7,786 bases of DNA from an uncultured bacterium. Lineage in GTDB: Bacteria; Planctomycetota; UBA1135; GCA-002686595. The notes beneath the pieces were generated by a model. The model was not told where the DNA came from. It did not search any database and saw only the letters and a list, made by a program, of their open reading frames with translations. Made by a program: the position numbers and the translations under genes. Positions 1 to 6,556 of the stretch are shown one piece after another. Location: assembly GCA_902826945.1 (NCBI GenBank), contig CADEGS010000211.1:1-7786 (forward strand), written 5' to 3'. Positions within the stretch are counted from its first letter, which is position 1, and every line of letters starts with the position of its first letter.

Positions 1-1301
1 GGCAGGTGCGCGCGGTAGGTGTGCACGAACAGGAACACCGGCCGGCCGTCGTCGTCGTCGAGGAACGCGCGCGCGCGCTCGAGCGTCGAGCCCAGCGTCG
101 CGTGCAGCTCGTCGAACCACTCGAAGCCCTGCGCCAGGCCCAGCGCCTGCGTGACCACGACCGAGTCGGTGATCGCGCCCGTGCGGTAGCCCTGCTCGCG
201 CAGGTGCTCGGCGATCGTGACGAAATCCTCGGGCACGCCGTTGTCGGTGCCGACGATGCCGACCTGGTGCGGGAAGGCGCCGGTGAACATCGAGGCGTGC
301 GCCGGCAGCGTGTACGTGCCGGTGGACCACGCGCGGCGGAAGACGCGCGCGCGGCCCGCCAGCTCGTCGAGGAAGGGCGTGACGCCGAGCGTCCCGCCGT
401 AGGCCGCCAGCGCGTCGGCGCGCAGCGTGTCGGCCAGGAACACGACCAGGTCGGGCCGCGCGTGCGGCGCGCCCGCGGCGGCGGCCGGCGCGACGCGCGG
501 CGCGAGGAAGCCGGTCCAGGCGAAGCCGCCCGCGACCTCGAAGGCGAGCGTGCGCCGGCCGGGGCGCAGCGGCAGCGCGTGGCGCTCGGCCTGCTCGCCG
601 CCCGCGTCGAGCTCGCGCTCGAAGGCCGTCTCGCCGTCCACCAGCACGCGGAAGCGCGCCGGCGCGCCCGCGGCGGCGAAGGCGGGCTCGAGCACGGCGG
701 CGAAGCGCAGCTCGCTCCCCTCGGGGACCTCGAGCGCGAGCGTGGCGCGCTCGCCGCTCGCGAGCGCGAAGCCGTCGCCCGAGAAGCGCCGCCCCGCGAT
801 CCGCGCGCGCGGTCCCTCGCCGGCCCAGAGCGAGAGCGTCGCGCGCTCGGGCGGCTCCTCGCCCGCGGCCAGGCGCAGGAGCAGGCGCCCCGGCAGCGTC
901 GCGAACGAGCCCTCGCCGAGGCGGAACGGCACCGAGGGGTCGTGGCTGAGCGGGACGTGCTCGAACGCGCGCCCGCCGCCCGCCAGGCGCGCCTCGACGC
1001 CCGCCGCCGAGCGCCCGCGCGCGCGGACGCCGAGCGGCGCGGCCCACACGCCGCCGCGCGTCTCCGGCTCGAAGCTCCAGGCGGCGCGCTCGAGCGTCGT
1101 CTCGAGCCACTCCTCCCCCGCCTCGCTGCGGCGCGCGAGGACGCGCCCGTCGGCCAGCCGCACCGGCGCGTCGCTCGCCTCGAAGAGCACGCCGGGCGCG
1201 CGCGCGAGCGAGATCCAGCGCGGCGGCTCGCCGCCCGAGCAGGCGGGCGCGACGAGCGCCGCGGCGCACAGCGCGCCGGCCAGGAGCGAGGGGAGCCGCA
1301 C
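1..1301 (-). CDS. Sulfatase-superfamily lipoprotein hydrolase (3' end outside window)
   Basis: This frame is open from a GTG at 1301-1299 to the left window edge, giving 433 visible codons and no stop. Residues 1-21 form a lipoprotein signal: one Arg, a hydrophobic core, then a lipobox APA-C with Cys21 followed by SGGE. Residues about 25-280 are a β-rich, Ala/Arg/Glu-rich region that I cannot name; its second half (about 150-270) looks like a jelly-roll accessory domain. The sulfatase/alkaline-phosphatase fold starts near residue 284 with DLVVFLADTLRAD (metal-binding Asp region) and YGG, then TPFLDELA. The active-site loop follows as TLPAHASMFTG at about 331-341, then FLFVHTYRAH near the edge. 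The classic C/S-x-P-x-R signature is replaced by Thr331-L-P-A-His, so the nucleophile would be Thr, as in phosphoethanolamine or phosphoglycerol transferases. The substrate (sulfate or phosphate ester) is therefore open. No clear Shine-Dalgarno precedes the GTG, but no other start gives the signal peptide. It lies 56 bp after the M43 gene and is probably cotranscribed. Confidence 0.85.
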   Translation of the reverse strand, partial: MRLPSLLAGALCAAALVAPACSGGEPPRWISLARAPGVLFEASDAPVRLADGRVLARRSEAGEEWLETTLERAAWSFEPETRGGVWAAPLGVRARGRSAAGVEARLAGGGRAFEHVPLSHDPSVPFRLGEGSFATLPGRLLLRLAAGEEPPERATLSLWAGEGPRARIAGRRFSGDGFALASGERATLALEVPEGSELRFAAVLEPAFAAAGAPARFRVLVDGETAFERELDAGGEQAERHALPLRPGRRTLAFEVAGGFAWTGFLAPRVAPAAAAGAPHARPDLVVFLADTLRADALAAYGGTLGVTPFLDELAGRARVFRRAWSTGTYTLPAHASMFTGAFPHQVGIVGTDNGVPEDFVTIAEHLREQGYRTGAITDSVVVTQALGLAQGFEWFDELHATLGSTLERARAFLDDDDGRPVFLFVHTYRAHL

Positions 1302-1357
1302 GCGCGCAGAGGATAGGGCCCGGCCGGCCGCCGCGCGCGCTCCGCGGTGCGCCCGCG

Positions 1358-2647
1358 TCAGAGGCCCAGCGTCACGTCGCTCGCGTTGGAGAGCGCGAAC
1401 GGCGCGACGCCGCCCATGTGGATCGCCTGGAGCGAGAGCGCGAGGCCGCAGGGCGTCGCCGGCACCGGGAGCTCCCAGGCGGCCAGCGGTCCCTTGCGCG
1501 GCGCCAGGCCGAGCAGCTCGCCGCTCGGGTCGAGCACGTTCACGAGCAGGTGCTGGCCGCCGCCGAGCGCCAGGTCCAGCGGGCTCGCGAAGCCGACCAC
1601 GAGCGCGGACTCGTGACCGCTCGTCCCCAGGTCCACCGCCAGCCGCAGCGTGCCGCCCAGGACCGGCGCGCCCGCGCCGAGGCTGAGCGGGTTCCCGCCC
1701 GCGTTGCGTTGCGTCGCGCCCGCCAGCCCGGGCTGGCACGCGACGGCGAGCAGCGGCCGCCAGTGCTGCACCGTGCAGCGCATGCGGTTCACCTGCTCGG
1801 GCGTGAACGTCCACAGGCACGGGTCGTCGGTGTAGTCCATGTAGTTGTGGATCGCCGCGTCGTAGCCGCACGAGGTGCGCGACGACGGGCAGCCGAACGT
1901 CGCGTTCGACTGCGGGCTCGTGTCGCAGATCAGGTCGCCGTTCCCGTAGCAGTTCGCCACGCCCGGGCAGCCGCCGAGGAACGGGTGGTCGAGGCCGAAG
2001 TAGTGGCCGACCTCGTGCGTGAGCGTGCGTCCCTGGTTCAGCGGCCAGCCGTCCGTCGGCTCCTTCCCCACCGCCTCCCACCACACGACGACGCGGTCGA
2101 GCTTCTGCCCCACGATGCCCCCCTGCGGCCAGTCGGGCACGTAGCCGAAGTAGCCGTCGGCGCTGTTCGTGTAGACGTTCAGGTAGCGCCGCGTGTCCCA
2201 GGCGAGCTGGTTCCAGTACTGGCCGTTGTCGTTGTACCAGGCGTCGTTCACGGCGTAGGTGATGCCGCTCGTCGGCTGGCCGCTCGGGTCCACGGTGGCC
2301 AGGTGGAAGCGGAAGCCGGCGTGGACCCCGGGACCGCCGGGCGTGCCCGGCAGCGCCAGGAAGTCCTCGTTCAGGACGTCGATCTGGTCCTGGATCGTCT
2401 GCGGCGAGAGGTAGCCGACGCCGTTCGTGCGCTGGATGACGTGGAAGACCACCGGCACGTCCCAGACGTACGTGGGGTCGTACTCCGGCTGGATCGTGGT
2501 GCGGAAGTAGCCGCAGTCGGAGGGCGCCTCGGCCAGCGCGGCGCCCGCGCGCCGGGAGGGCTCGGGGAGGCCGCAGCGCGGGCGCTCCTGGGCGGCGGAG
2601 GCGAGCGCGAGGGCGAGCGGCATGGCCGCGAGGAGGACGGGCTGCAT
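1358..2647 (-). CDS. Secreted M43 (pappalysin-type) zinc metalloprotease, copy 1
   Basis: This is a 429-residue exported metalloendopeptidase. I chose the ATG at 2647 because it starts a clean signal peptide (MQPVLLAAMPLALALASAA, cleavage near residue 19); the frame is open 31 codons further upstream, but that stretch does not look like protein. A short propeptide has Cys25 in an RCG motif. The catalytic domain covers about 55-300. It contains the extended zinc motif HEVGHYFGLDH (His211, Glu212, His215, Gly218, His221), a GDLICDTSP segment typical of M43B, and the Met-turn HNYMDYTDD (Met270). Many Cys residues suggest disulfides. Residues about 319-429 form a C-terminal β-type module ending FALSNASDVTLGL, also present in the neighbouring paralogue. 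The family cleaves protein substrates outside the cell; the target is unknown. No well-placed Shine-Dalgarno is visible (GGGAG lies 13 nt upstream). It follows an intrinsic terminator, so it probably has its own promoter, and it sits 56 bp before the sulfatase-like gene. Confidence 0.93.
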   Translation of the reverse strand: MQPVLLAAMPLALALASAAQERPRCGLPEPSRRAGAALAEAPSDCGYFRTTIQPEYDPTYVWDVPVVFHVIQRTNGVGYLSPQTIQDQIDVLNEDFLALPGTPGGPGVHAGFRFHLATVDPSGQPTSGITYAVNDAWYNDNGQYWNQLAWDTRRYLNVYTNSADGYFGYVPDWPQGGIVGQKLDRVVVWWEAVGKEPTDGWPLNQGRTLTHEVGHYFGLDHPFLGGCPGVANCYGNGDLICDTSPQSNATFGCPSSRTSCGYDAAIHNYMDYTDDPCLWTFTPEQVNRMRCTVQHWRPLLAVACQPGLAGATQRNAGGNPLSLGAGAPVLGGTLRLAVDLGTSGHESALVVGFASPLDLALGGGQHLLVNVLDPSGELLGLAPRKGPLAAWELPVPATPCGLALSLQAIHMGGVAPFALSNASDVTLGL

Positions 2648-2848
2648 GGCCCCGAGTCTACTCCCGCTCTCCTGGAACAGCCGACCCGCCGGGGGCGCGC
2701 CGCCCTGGCAGCGCGTCCCCGGGGGCCGACCTTGGCCCACAACCTCGGGTCCTGGTCAGACCCCCCTACTCGAGGGCCGCACGATCCGACGCAGCGCGGC
2801 GGCGGAACGGTTCAGGGCCGAGGCGGCTCTCCCGCGGCGGGGACAAGC

Positions 2849-2868
2849 GATCCGTAGGAATACCGATC
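2849..2868. repeat. Imperfect 8-bp dyad, operator-like
   Basis: The + strand reads GATCCGTA, then GGAA, then TACCGATC. The arms are inverted copies with one mismatch, and a GATC lies at each outer end. It begins three bases beyond the T-rich tail of the terminator and about 200 bp upstream of the downstream protease start. It could be a binding site in that gene's regulatory region, or chance. It is too short and too far from a visible promoter to claim more. Confidence 0.25.
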
Positions 2869-2870
2869 CC

Positions 2871-2912
2871 AAGAAACGAAGCGACGGGCCGTGCCGCAGC
2901 ACGACCCGTCGC
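2871..2912 (-). terminator. Intrinsic (Rho-independent) terminator after M43 copy 2
   Basis: Read on the minus strand, GCGACGGGTCGTGC (2912-2899), loop TGCG, and GCACGGCCCGTCGC (2894-2881) form a 14-bp stem whose only non-Watson-Crick pair is U·G. The T-rich tail TTCGTTTCTT (2880-2871) follows directly. In the opposite direction the same position would be a C·A mismatch with no T tail, so the element serves minus-strand transcripts. It lies 54 bases after the protease stop at 2967 and should limit read-through into the second protease gene. Confidence 0.85.
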
Positions 2913-2966
2913 GGCTCCGGAGGCCCGGAGCGAGGCGGCACTCGCCGGGAGGTCCCGGCGCCGCGG

Positions 2967-4319
2967 TCAGAGCCCGATCACGAGGTCCCGCGCGTTGGAG
3001 AGCGCGAACGGCAGCACGCCGCCGAAGTGGATCGCCTGGATGCTCAGGGGGAACCCGCACACCGAGGCGCTGATCGGCAGGTTCCAGGTGGCGAGCGGCC
3101 CGGGCATGGCCGACAGGCCGAGCAGCTCGCCCGCGGGGTCGGCCACGTTCACGAGCAGCCACTGTCCGGTGGCGAGGGGGATGTCGAGCGTGCCCAGGTA
3201 GCCGATCGCGAGCGCCTGCGAGTGGCCGCTCGTCGAGAGGTCCACCTGCAGCGTCAGCGTGCCGCCGATCTGCGGCGGGTTGGCGCTCAGGCTGAGCGGG
3301 TTCGTGCCGGCGTTGCGCGAGGCCGAGCTGGCGAGCCCTCCGCAGGCGGCGGAGTACAGGTCCGAGCGCCAGTACAGGAGCGTGCAGCGCATGCGGTTGG
3401 ACTGCTCCTCCGTGAACCCCGTCATGCAGAGGTCGTCGGTGTAGTCCATGTAGTTGTGGAACGGGTCCGCGGTGCCGCAGCTCGTGGCCGAGCCGGGGCA
3501 GCCGAAGCGCGGGTTCGCCTCGGAGTTCGTGTCGCAGATGCGGTCGCCCGAGGTGTAGCAGCCCGGCTGCGAGCCCGTGCCGCACCCGAAGTCGAACGTG
3601 TGGAACAGGCCGAGGTAGTGGCCGACCTCGTGCGTGACCGTGCGGCCCTGGTGGTAGGGGAAGGCCGGCGCGTTCTTCCCGACCGATCCCCAGTACACCA
3701 CGACGCGGTCGGCGTTCGAGCCGACGATCCCGCCGCCCTGGGGCAGGTCGGGCACGTAGCCCAGCGCTCCCGCGGCGGAGTTCGAGTAGATGTTCAGGTA
3801 GTGGTCGGGGTCCCAGGCGAGCGTGTTGTAGTAGGCGCCGCCGTCGTTGTACCAGGTCGTGTTCGTCGAGCGCGTGATGCCGTTCGTCGGGTTCCCCAGC
3901 GGATCGACGGTCGCCAGGTGGAACTGGATCATCGTGTCGAAGCCGCCCGCGCCGTTGCTGCCCGCCAGCGCGCGGAAGTCCTCGTTCAGCACCTCGATCT
4001 GGCTGATCACCTTGGCGTCGGTGATGTTGCCCGTGCCGCCCGCGTTCTGGATCACGTGGAAGACCACCGGGATGTCGAACACGTAGAGCGGGTCGTACTG
4101 GCTCTGGATCGTGGTCGAGTTGTACGCGCAGTCGGAGGCGGTCTCCGGCTCCGCGCGCTCGAAGACGGGCGTGTGGCAGCGCAGGCCGAGCGCCTGGACG
4201 GCGAGCGGGTCGTTCTGGATCTCGAACGGCTCGCCCGCCGCGCCGGCGGTCTCTTGCGCGAGGACGGGCGCGCCGGCGAGCGCGCCGGCGGCGAGGAGGA
4301 GGCAGGTGCGACGGGACAT
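2967..4319 (-). CDS. Secreted M43 (pappalysin-type) zinc metalloprotease, copy 2
   Basis: This is a 450-residue exported metalloendopeptidase, paralogous to the gene downstream of it. The ATG at 4319 starts a typical Sec signal (MSRRTCLLLAAGALAGAPVLA, cleavage near residue 21), with GGAG four bases upstream of the start. The open frame reaches back to 4433, but that extension is Pro/Ser-rich and would bury the signal peptide. A propeptide follows with Cys48 in an LRCHTP motif. The catalytic domain covers about 75-325: zinc motif HEVGHYLGLFH (His230, Glu231, His234, Gly237, His240), GDRICDTNS, and Met-turn HNYMDYTDD (Met291). Residues about 341-450 are the C-terminal module ending FALSNARDLVIGL. 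From the Met-turn to the C-terminus this protein and its paralogue have exactly the same length, with roughly half or more of residues identical by eye. It starts 159 bp after the glycosyltransferase stop. The target protein is unknown. Confidence 0.94.
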   Translation of the reverse strand: MSRRTCLLLAAGALAGAPVLAQETAGAAGEPFEIQNDPLAVQALGLRCHTPVFERAEPETASDCAYNSTTIQSQYDPLYVFDIPVVFHVIQNAGGTGNITDAKVISQIEVLNEDFRALAGSNGAGGFDTMIQFHLATVDPLGNPTNGITRSTNTTWYNDGGAYYNTLAWDPDHYLNIYSNSAAGALGYVPDLPQGGGIVGSNADRVVVYWGSVGKNAPAFPYHQGRTVTHEVGHYLGLFHTFDFGCGTGSQPGCYTSGDRICDTNSEANPRFGCPGSATSCGTADPFHNYMDYTDDLCMTGFTEEQSNRMRCTLLYWRSDLYSAACGGLASSASRNAGTNPLSLSANPPQIGGTLTLQVDLSTSGHSQALAIGYLGTLDIPLATGQWLLVNVADPAGELLGLSAMPGPLATWNLPISASVCGFPLSIQAIHFGGVLPFALSNARDLVIGL

Positions 4320-4327
4320 GAGGCTCC

Positions 4328-4361
4328 GGGAGGAAGGGGGAGGGAGGGGGATGGACGGGGG
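4328..4361 (+). other. G-run tract (possible G-quadruplex) before M43 copy 2
   Basis: The + strand carries five G runs of 3, 5, 3, 5 and 5 within 34 bases, separated by short loops. This meets the usual pattern for an intramolecular G-quadruplex. For the minus-strand protease gene this is the template strand, and the mRNA leader is C/U-rich just ahead of its Shine-Dalgarno. Nearby, ATGGACGGG occurs twice, 21 bases apart (4351-4359 and 4372-4380), and GGGAA-GG-TTCCC is a small dyad at 4389-4400. Function is unproven; in DNA this rich in GC it could be compositional. Confidence 0.35.
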
Positions 4362-4478
4362 TGGCGCGGCAATGGACGGGCTCGGCGCGGGAAGGTTCCC
4401 TCGCGATCCGCCGCCGGAGTCGCTTTGGGCCATCCTAGCCGCCGCGGGCGCCCCGCGGGGCGGGGGAGCGGCTCCGTC

Positions 4479-6356
4479 TTATTGCCGACCCGGGCGCCGA
4501 TAGGACCACAGAAACGCGCGCGCGGCCTCGTGGAGCTCCGGGGGGAGCAGGGCCTCGAGCTTCCGCAGAGCCTCCCGCTCGTCGGGCTCGATCGTCGCCT
4601 CCATCAGGGCCGGGACGCGGTCCTCGTGCTCGCGTCCCCAGGCGGACAGCAGGCGAATCTGCCGTAGAGCCTCGTCCTCCGCTCCCAGGAACTCCTGCGC
4701 GCGGACCGCGTCCGGGCCCGACAGGCGCAGGATGCGCAGGATCGGCACCCCCTGGCAGAGGATCTCGTGCACCGCCGGGCGCTCGCCGTCGAAGGCGCGC
4801 AGGAGCGGCCCGTAGGCCGCGCTGCGCGTCACGTACATGAGGTAGACGGGGTCGGCCGGCGGATCGCCGGCGCGCAGGACGGGCGGCCCGTCGGGGGCCT
4901 GCACCGGCGCCCCGCAACGCGCGACGTGGGTCGCGAGGGGGACCGCGAGCCCCGCGCCCGGCTCGGCGTGGGCCGCCAGCCAGGCGAGCCCGCGCCAGTA
5001 GGAGCTCCCCCAGTAGTCGGTCGCGTCGGGGATGCCGCGCGCGCGCGCGCCGGCGAGGCCGCCGGCGAAGGCGTTCCAGTACGCGATCCCGTCGGGGTGC
5101 GTCGAGGCGGCCGCCGCGAGCGGCGTCGCGACCAGCGCGAGGGCCGTCGCGGCGCGCGCCGCGGGGCGCGCGCGCGGGTGGCGCGCCAGCGCGGGCAGGC
5201 GCCCGGCGAGCTGGACCGCCAGCGCGAGCCCGAGCCCGGCCAGCGCCGCGAGCGGCGGGAAGGCCTCGAGGAAGTGCCGCACGCCGTCGTAGTTCGCCAT
5301 GCCCGGCAGGAGCGTGCGCCCGACCGGCACGACGACGCCGAGCAGGAGCAGCCAGCGCTCCTCGCCCGAGAGCCGCGGGTGCGCCAGGCCGGCCAGCGCG
5401 AGCAGCAGGATCGCCGGCGGCGTCGTGCCGAGGAAGGCGACCAGGCCGTGCGTCGAGACGACCGGCTGGAAGGCCTCGAGCGCGCCCTGCACGGCGCTCT
5501 CGTCGTTGAAGAACACGTTGAAGCGCAGGTGGTAGAGGAGCTGCTCGCGCGCGTGCGTCCAGGGGTCCGCCCAGAAGCCGGGCGAGCCGAGGAAGTAGAC
5601 GACCAGGAAGAGCGCGAAGGCCGCCGCCAGCCCGCCCCACGACCAGGGCAGGCGCGGCCGGCCCGCGCGCGCGCGCAGCGCGATCGCGCCGAGCAGGAAC
5701 AGGCCCATCTGCACCGGCAGGAAGAGCGCGTTCGGCCGCTGCGCCAGCGCCAGGCCGATGCAGGCGCCCGCGACGAGCCAGCGCCCGAGCCCCCCGCGCG
5801 TGATGGCGAGGAAGAGCGCCAGCACCGCGAGCCCGTAGAGGACCGCCTCGGGCGCGTCCTTCAGGTTGTTGAAGGAGTGCGCGAGGAAGCGCGGCTGGCA
5901 CAGGAGCAGGAGCGCCGCGGAGAGGCCGGCGAGGAGCCCGAAGCGCGCGCCGAGCGCGCGCACGAGCACGTACACGAGCAGCGCGACCAGGAGCTGCACC
6001 GGCAGGTCGTGCGCGCGCAGCGCCGGCACGAGGCCGAGCCGCGTCCACAGGAGCTCGCACGAGAGCGCCGAGGCGATGCCCGTCAGCGGATACGTCCCGT
6101 TCCACGGCAGGCGCACGCCCGGGTCGAAGAACGGGTGCGGCTGGCGCGGGCGCGCGCCGGTGTCGCCCATGCACAGCTCGTGGTAGCTGCCCGCGCCGCG
6201 CAGCGCGGAGAGCGCGGCCTCGCCGTGCGGGTACTCCCCCATCACGCAGTCCCACACCGGTCCGTAGGCCGGCGCGAGCAGCGCGGAGAGCGCCAGGTAC
6301 GCGAGCGCGGCCAGGAGCGCGGCGCGGCGCGCGAGTGCGTTCGGCCCGGAGCTCAT
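4479..6356 (-). CDS. GT-C / GT39-like polytopic membrane glycosyltransferase
   Basis: This is a 625-residue inner-membrane protein with about ten hydrophobic segments between residues 9 and about 420, followed by a soluble tail. It resembles GT-C enzymes (GT39/ArnT/PMT style), which move a sugar from a polyprenyl-phosphate donor on the outer face of the membrane. Supporting features are an acidic first extracytoplasmic loop (VWDCVMGEYPHGEAA, about 34-48), FNNLKDAPEA (about 162-171), the NYDGVRHFLEAFPPLA motif (about 355-370), and the HPDGIAYWNAFAGG…DYWGSSYW segment (about 420-454) common in planctomycete members. The last 80 residues or so are charged and helical, with no TM segment. Acceptor and sugar are unknown. 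I chose the ATG at 6356 because a positively charged N-terminus then leads straight into TM1; an in-frame ATG at 6422 would add 22 Arg/Pro-rich residues. Neither start has a clear Shine-Dalgarno. It is transcribed divergently from the dynamin-like gene. Confidence 0.85.
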   Translation of the reverse strand: MSSGPNALARRAALLAALAYLALSALLAPAYGPVWDCVMGEYPHGEAALSALRGAGSYHELCMGDTGARPRQPHPFFDPGVRLPWNGTYPLTGIASALSCELLWTRLGLVPALRAHDLPVQLLVALLVYVLVRALGARFGLLAGLSAALLLLCQPRFLAHSFNNLKDAPEAVLYGLAVLALFLAITRGGLGRWLVAGACIGLALAQRPNALFLPVQMGLFLLGAIALRARAGRPRLPWSWGGLAAAFALFLVVYFLGSPGFWADPWTHAREQLLYHLRFNVFFNDESAVQGALEAFQPVVSTHGLVAFLGTTPPAILLLALAGLAHPRLSGEERWLLLLGVVVPVGRTLLPGMANYDGVRHFLEAFPPLAALAGLGLALAVQLAGRLPALARHPRARPAARAATALALVATPLAAAASTHPDGIAYWNAFAGGLAGARARGIPDATDYWGSSYWRGLAWLAAHAEPGAGLAVPLATHVARCGAPVQAPDGPPVLRAGDPPADPVYLMYVTRSAAYGPLLRAFDGERPAVHEILCQGVPILRILRLSGPDAVRAQEFLGAEDEALRQIRLLSAWGREHEDRVPALMEATIEPDEREALRKLEALLPPELHEAARAFLWSYRRPGRQ

Positions 6357-6482
6357 GACGCGGAGGATGGCGGACGTCCGCGCGTGCGGCGGCGCGCCGC
6401 GCGGCCGCGGCGAGCGCTCCATGATGCGCGGGCGCGCCCCCGGCCGCGAGGGGTTCCTCTCCTCCGCCGCGCGAGGGCGCGC

Positions 6483-6510
6483 TTGATCCTGCGACCTCGC
6501 GTGCCAGAAT
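6483..6510 (+). promoter_or_regulatory. Candidate sigma70-type promoter for the dynamin-like gene
   Basis: TTGATC (6483-6488) and CAGAAT (6505-6510) are separated by 16 bases; each matches four of six consensus positions (TTGACA/TATAAT). Transcription would begin near 6517, giving a leader of about 40 bases before the ATG at 6557. It is the most AT-rich short stretch in the divergent spacer between the glycosyltransferase and this gene. Support is position and hexamers only. Confidence 0.4.
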
Positions 6511-6544
6511 CGCCTTCCGACCGCCCGGCACGGGCCCGAGTTCC

Positions 6545-6548
6545 GGAG
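6545..6548 (+). promoter_or_regulatory. Shine-Dalgarno site of the dynamin-like gene
   Basis: GGAG sits eight bases before the ATG at 6557. That is good spacing for a ribosome binding site and supports that ATG as the start. Confidence 0.65.
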
Positions 6549-6556
6549 CTCCCTCG

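Larger units (their letters stand above)
2648..2966. other. Intergenic region between the two M43 genes (319 bp)
   Basis: This spacer separates the tandem protease genes. It holds a strong intrinsic terminator for the upstream protease (2871-2912) and an imperfect dyad at 2849-2868. The remaining 200 bp or so before the ATG at 2647 must contain the promoter of the downstream protease, but I see no convincing -35/-10 pair. TAGACT close to the start is an isolated -10-like hexamer with no good partner. Frames open here on either strand have no family resemblance. Confidence 0.6.
1358..4130 (-). repeat. Tandem gene duplication (M43 paralogues)
   Basis: The DNA at about 1358-2515 aligns with about 2967-4130, in direct orientation, at an offset of 1609 bases in the 3' half and about 1615 nearer the 5' end. 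The longest exact match I found is 30 bases, at 1822-1851 and 3431-3460, encoding the Met-turn region; another of 23 bases covers the zinc-binding helix. Similarity stops at the signal peptides, propeptides and intergenic DNA, so this is an old gene duplication rather than a recent copy. Confidence 0.85.

Noticed and set aside
2648..2740. N-terminal extension of M43 copy 1 to an upstream ATG at 2740
   Set aside because: The extra 31 residues are Gly/Pro/Arg-rich and would place the signal peptide internally; the ATG at 2647 begins it directly.
4449..4462. Perfect 14-bp palindrome CGCCCCGCGGGGCG after the glycosyltransferase stop, considered as a terminator
   Set aside because: It has no loop large enough for a strong hairpin without losing pairs, and no T tract follows on the minus strand.
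2622..4667. Open + strand frame of 681 codons across both protease genes, and similar long + frames at 6-1316 and 1418-2857
   Set aside because: They are antisense to genes with clear catalytic motifs; their translations are Arg/Ala/Val-rich with no domain, as expected from GC-rich coding DNA read backwards.
5036..5050. Alternating CG tract (also near 64-76 and 5659-5675), possible Z-DNA or slippage site
   Set aside because: It lies in coding sequence where Arg/Ala codons explain it, and such runs are common at this GC content.
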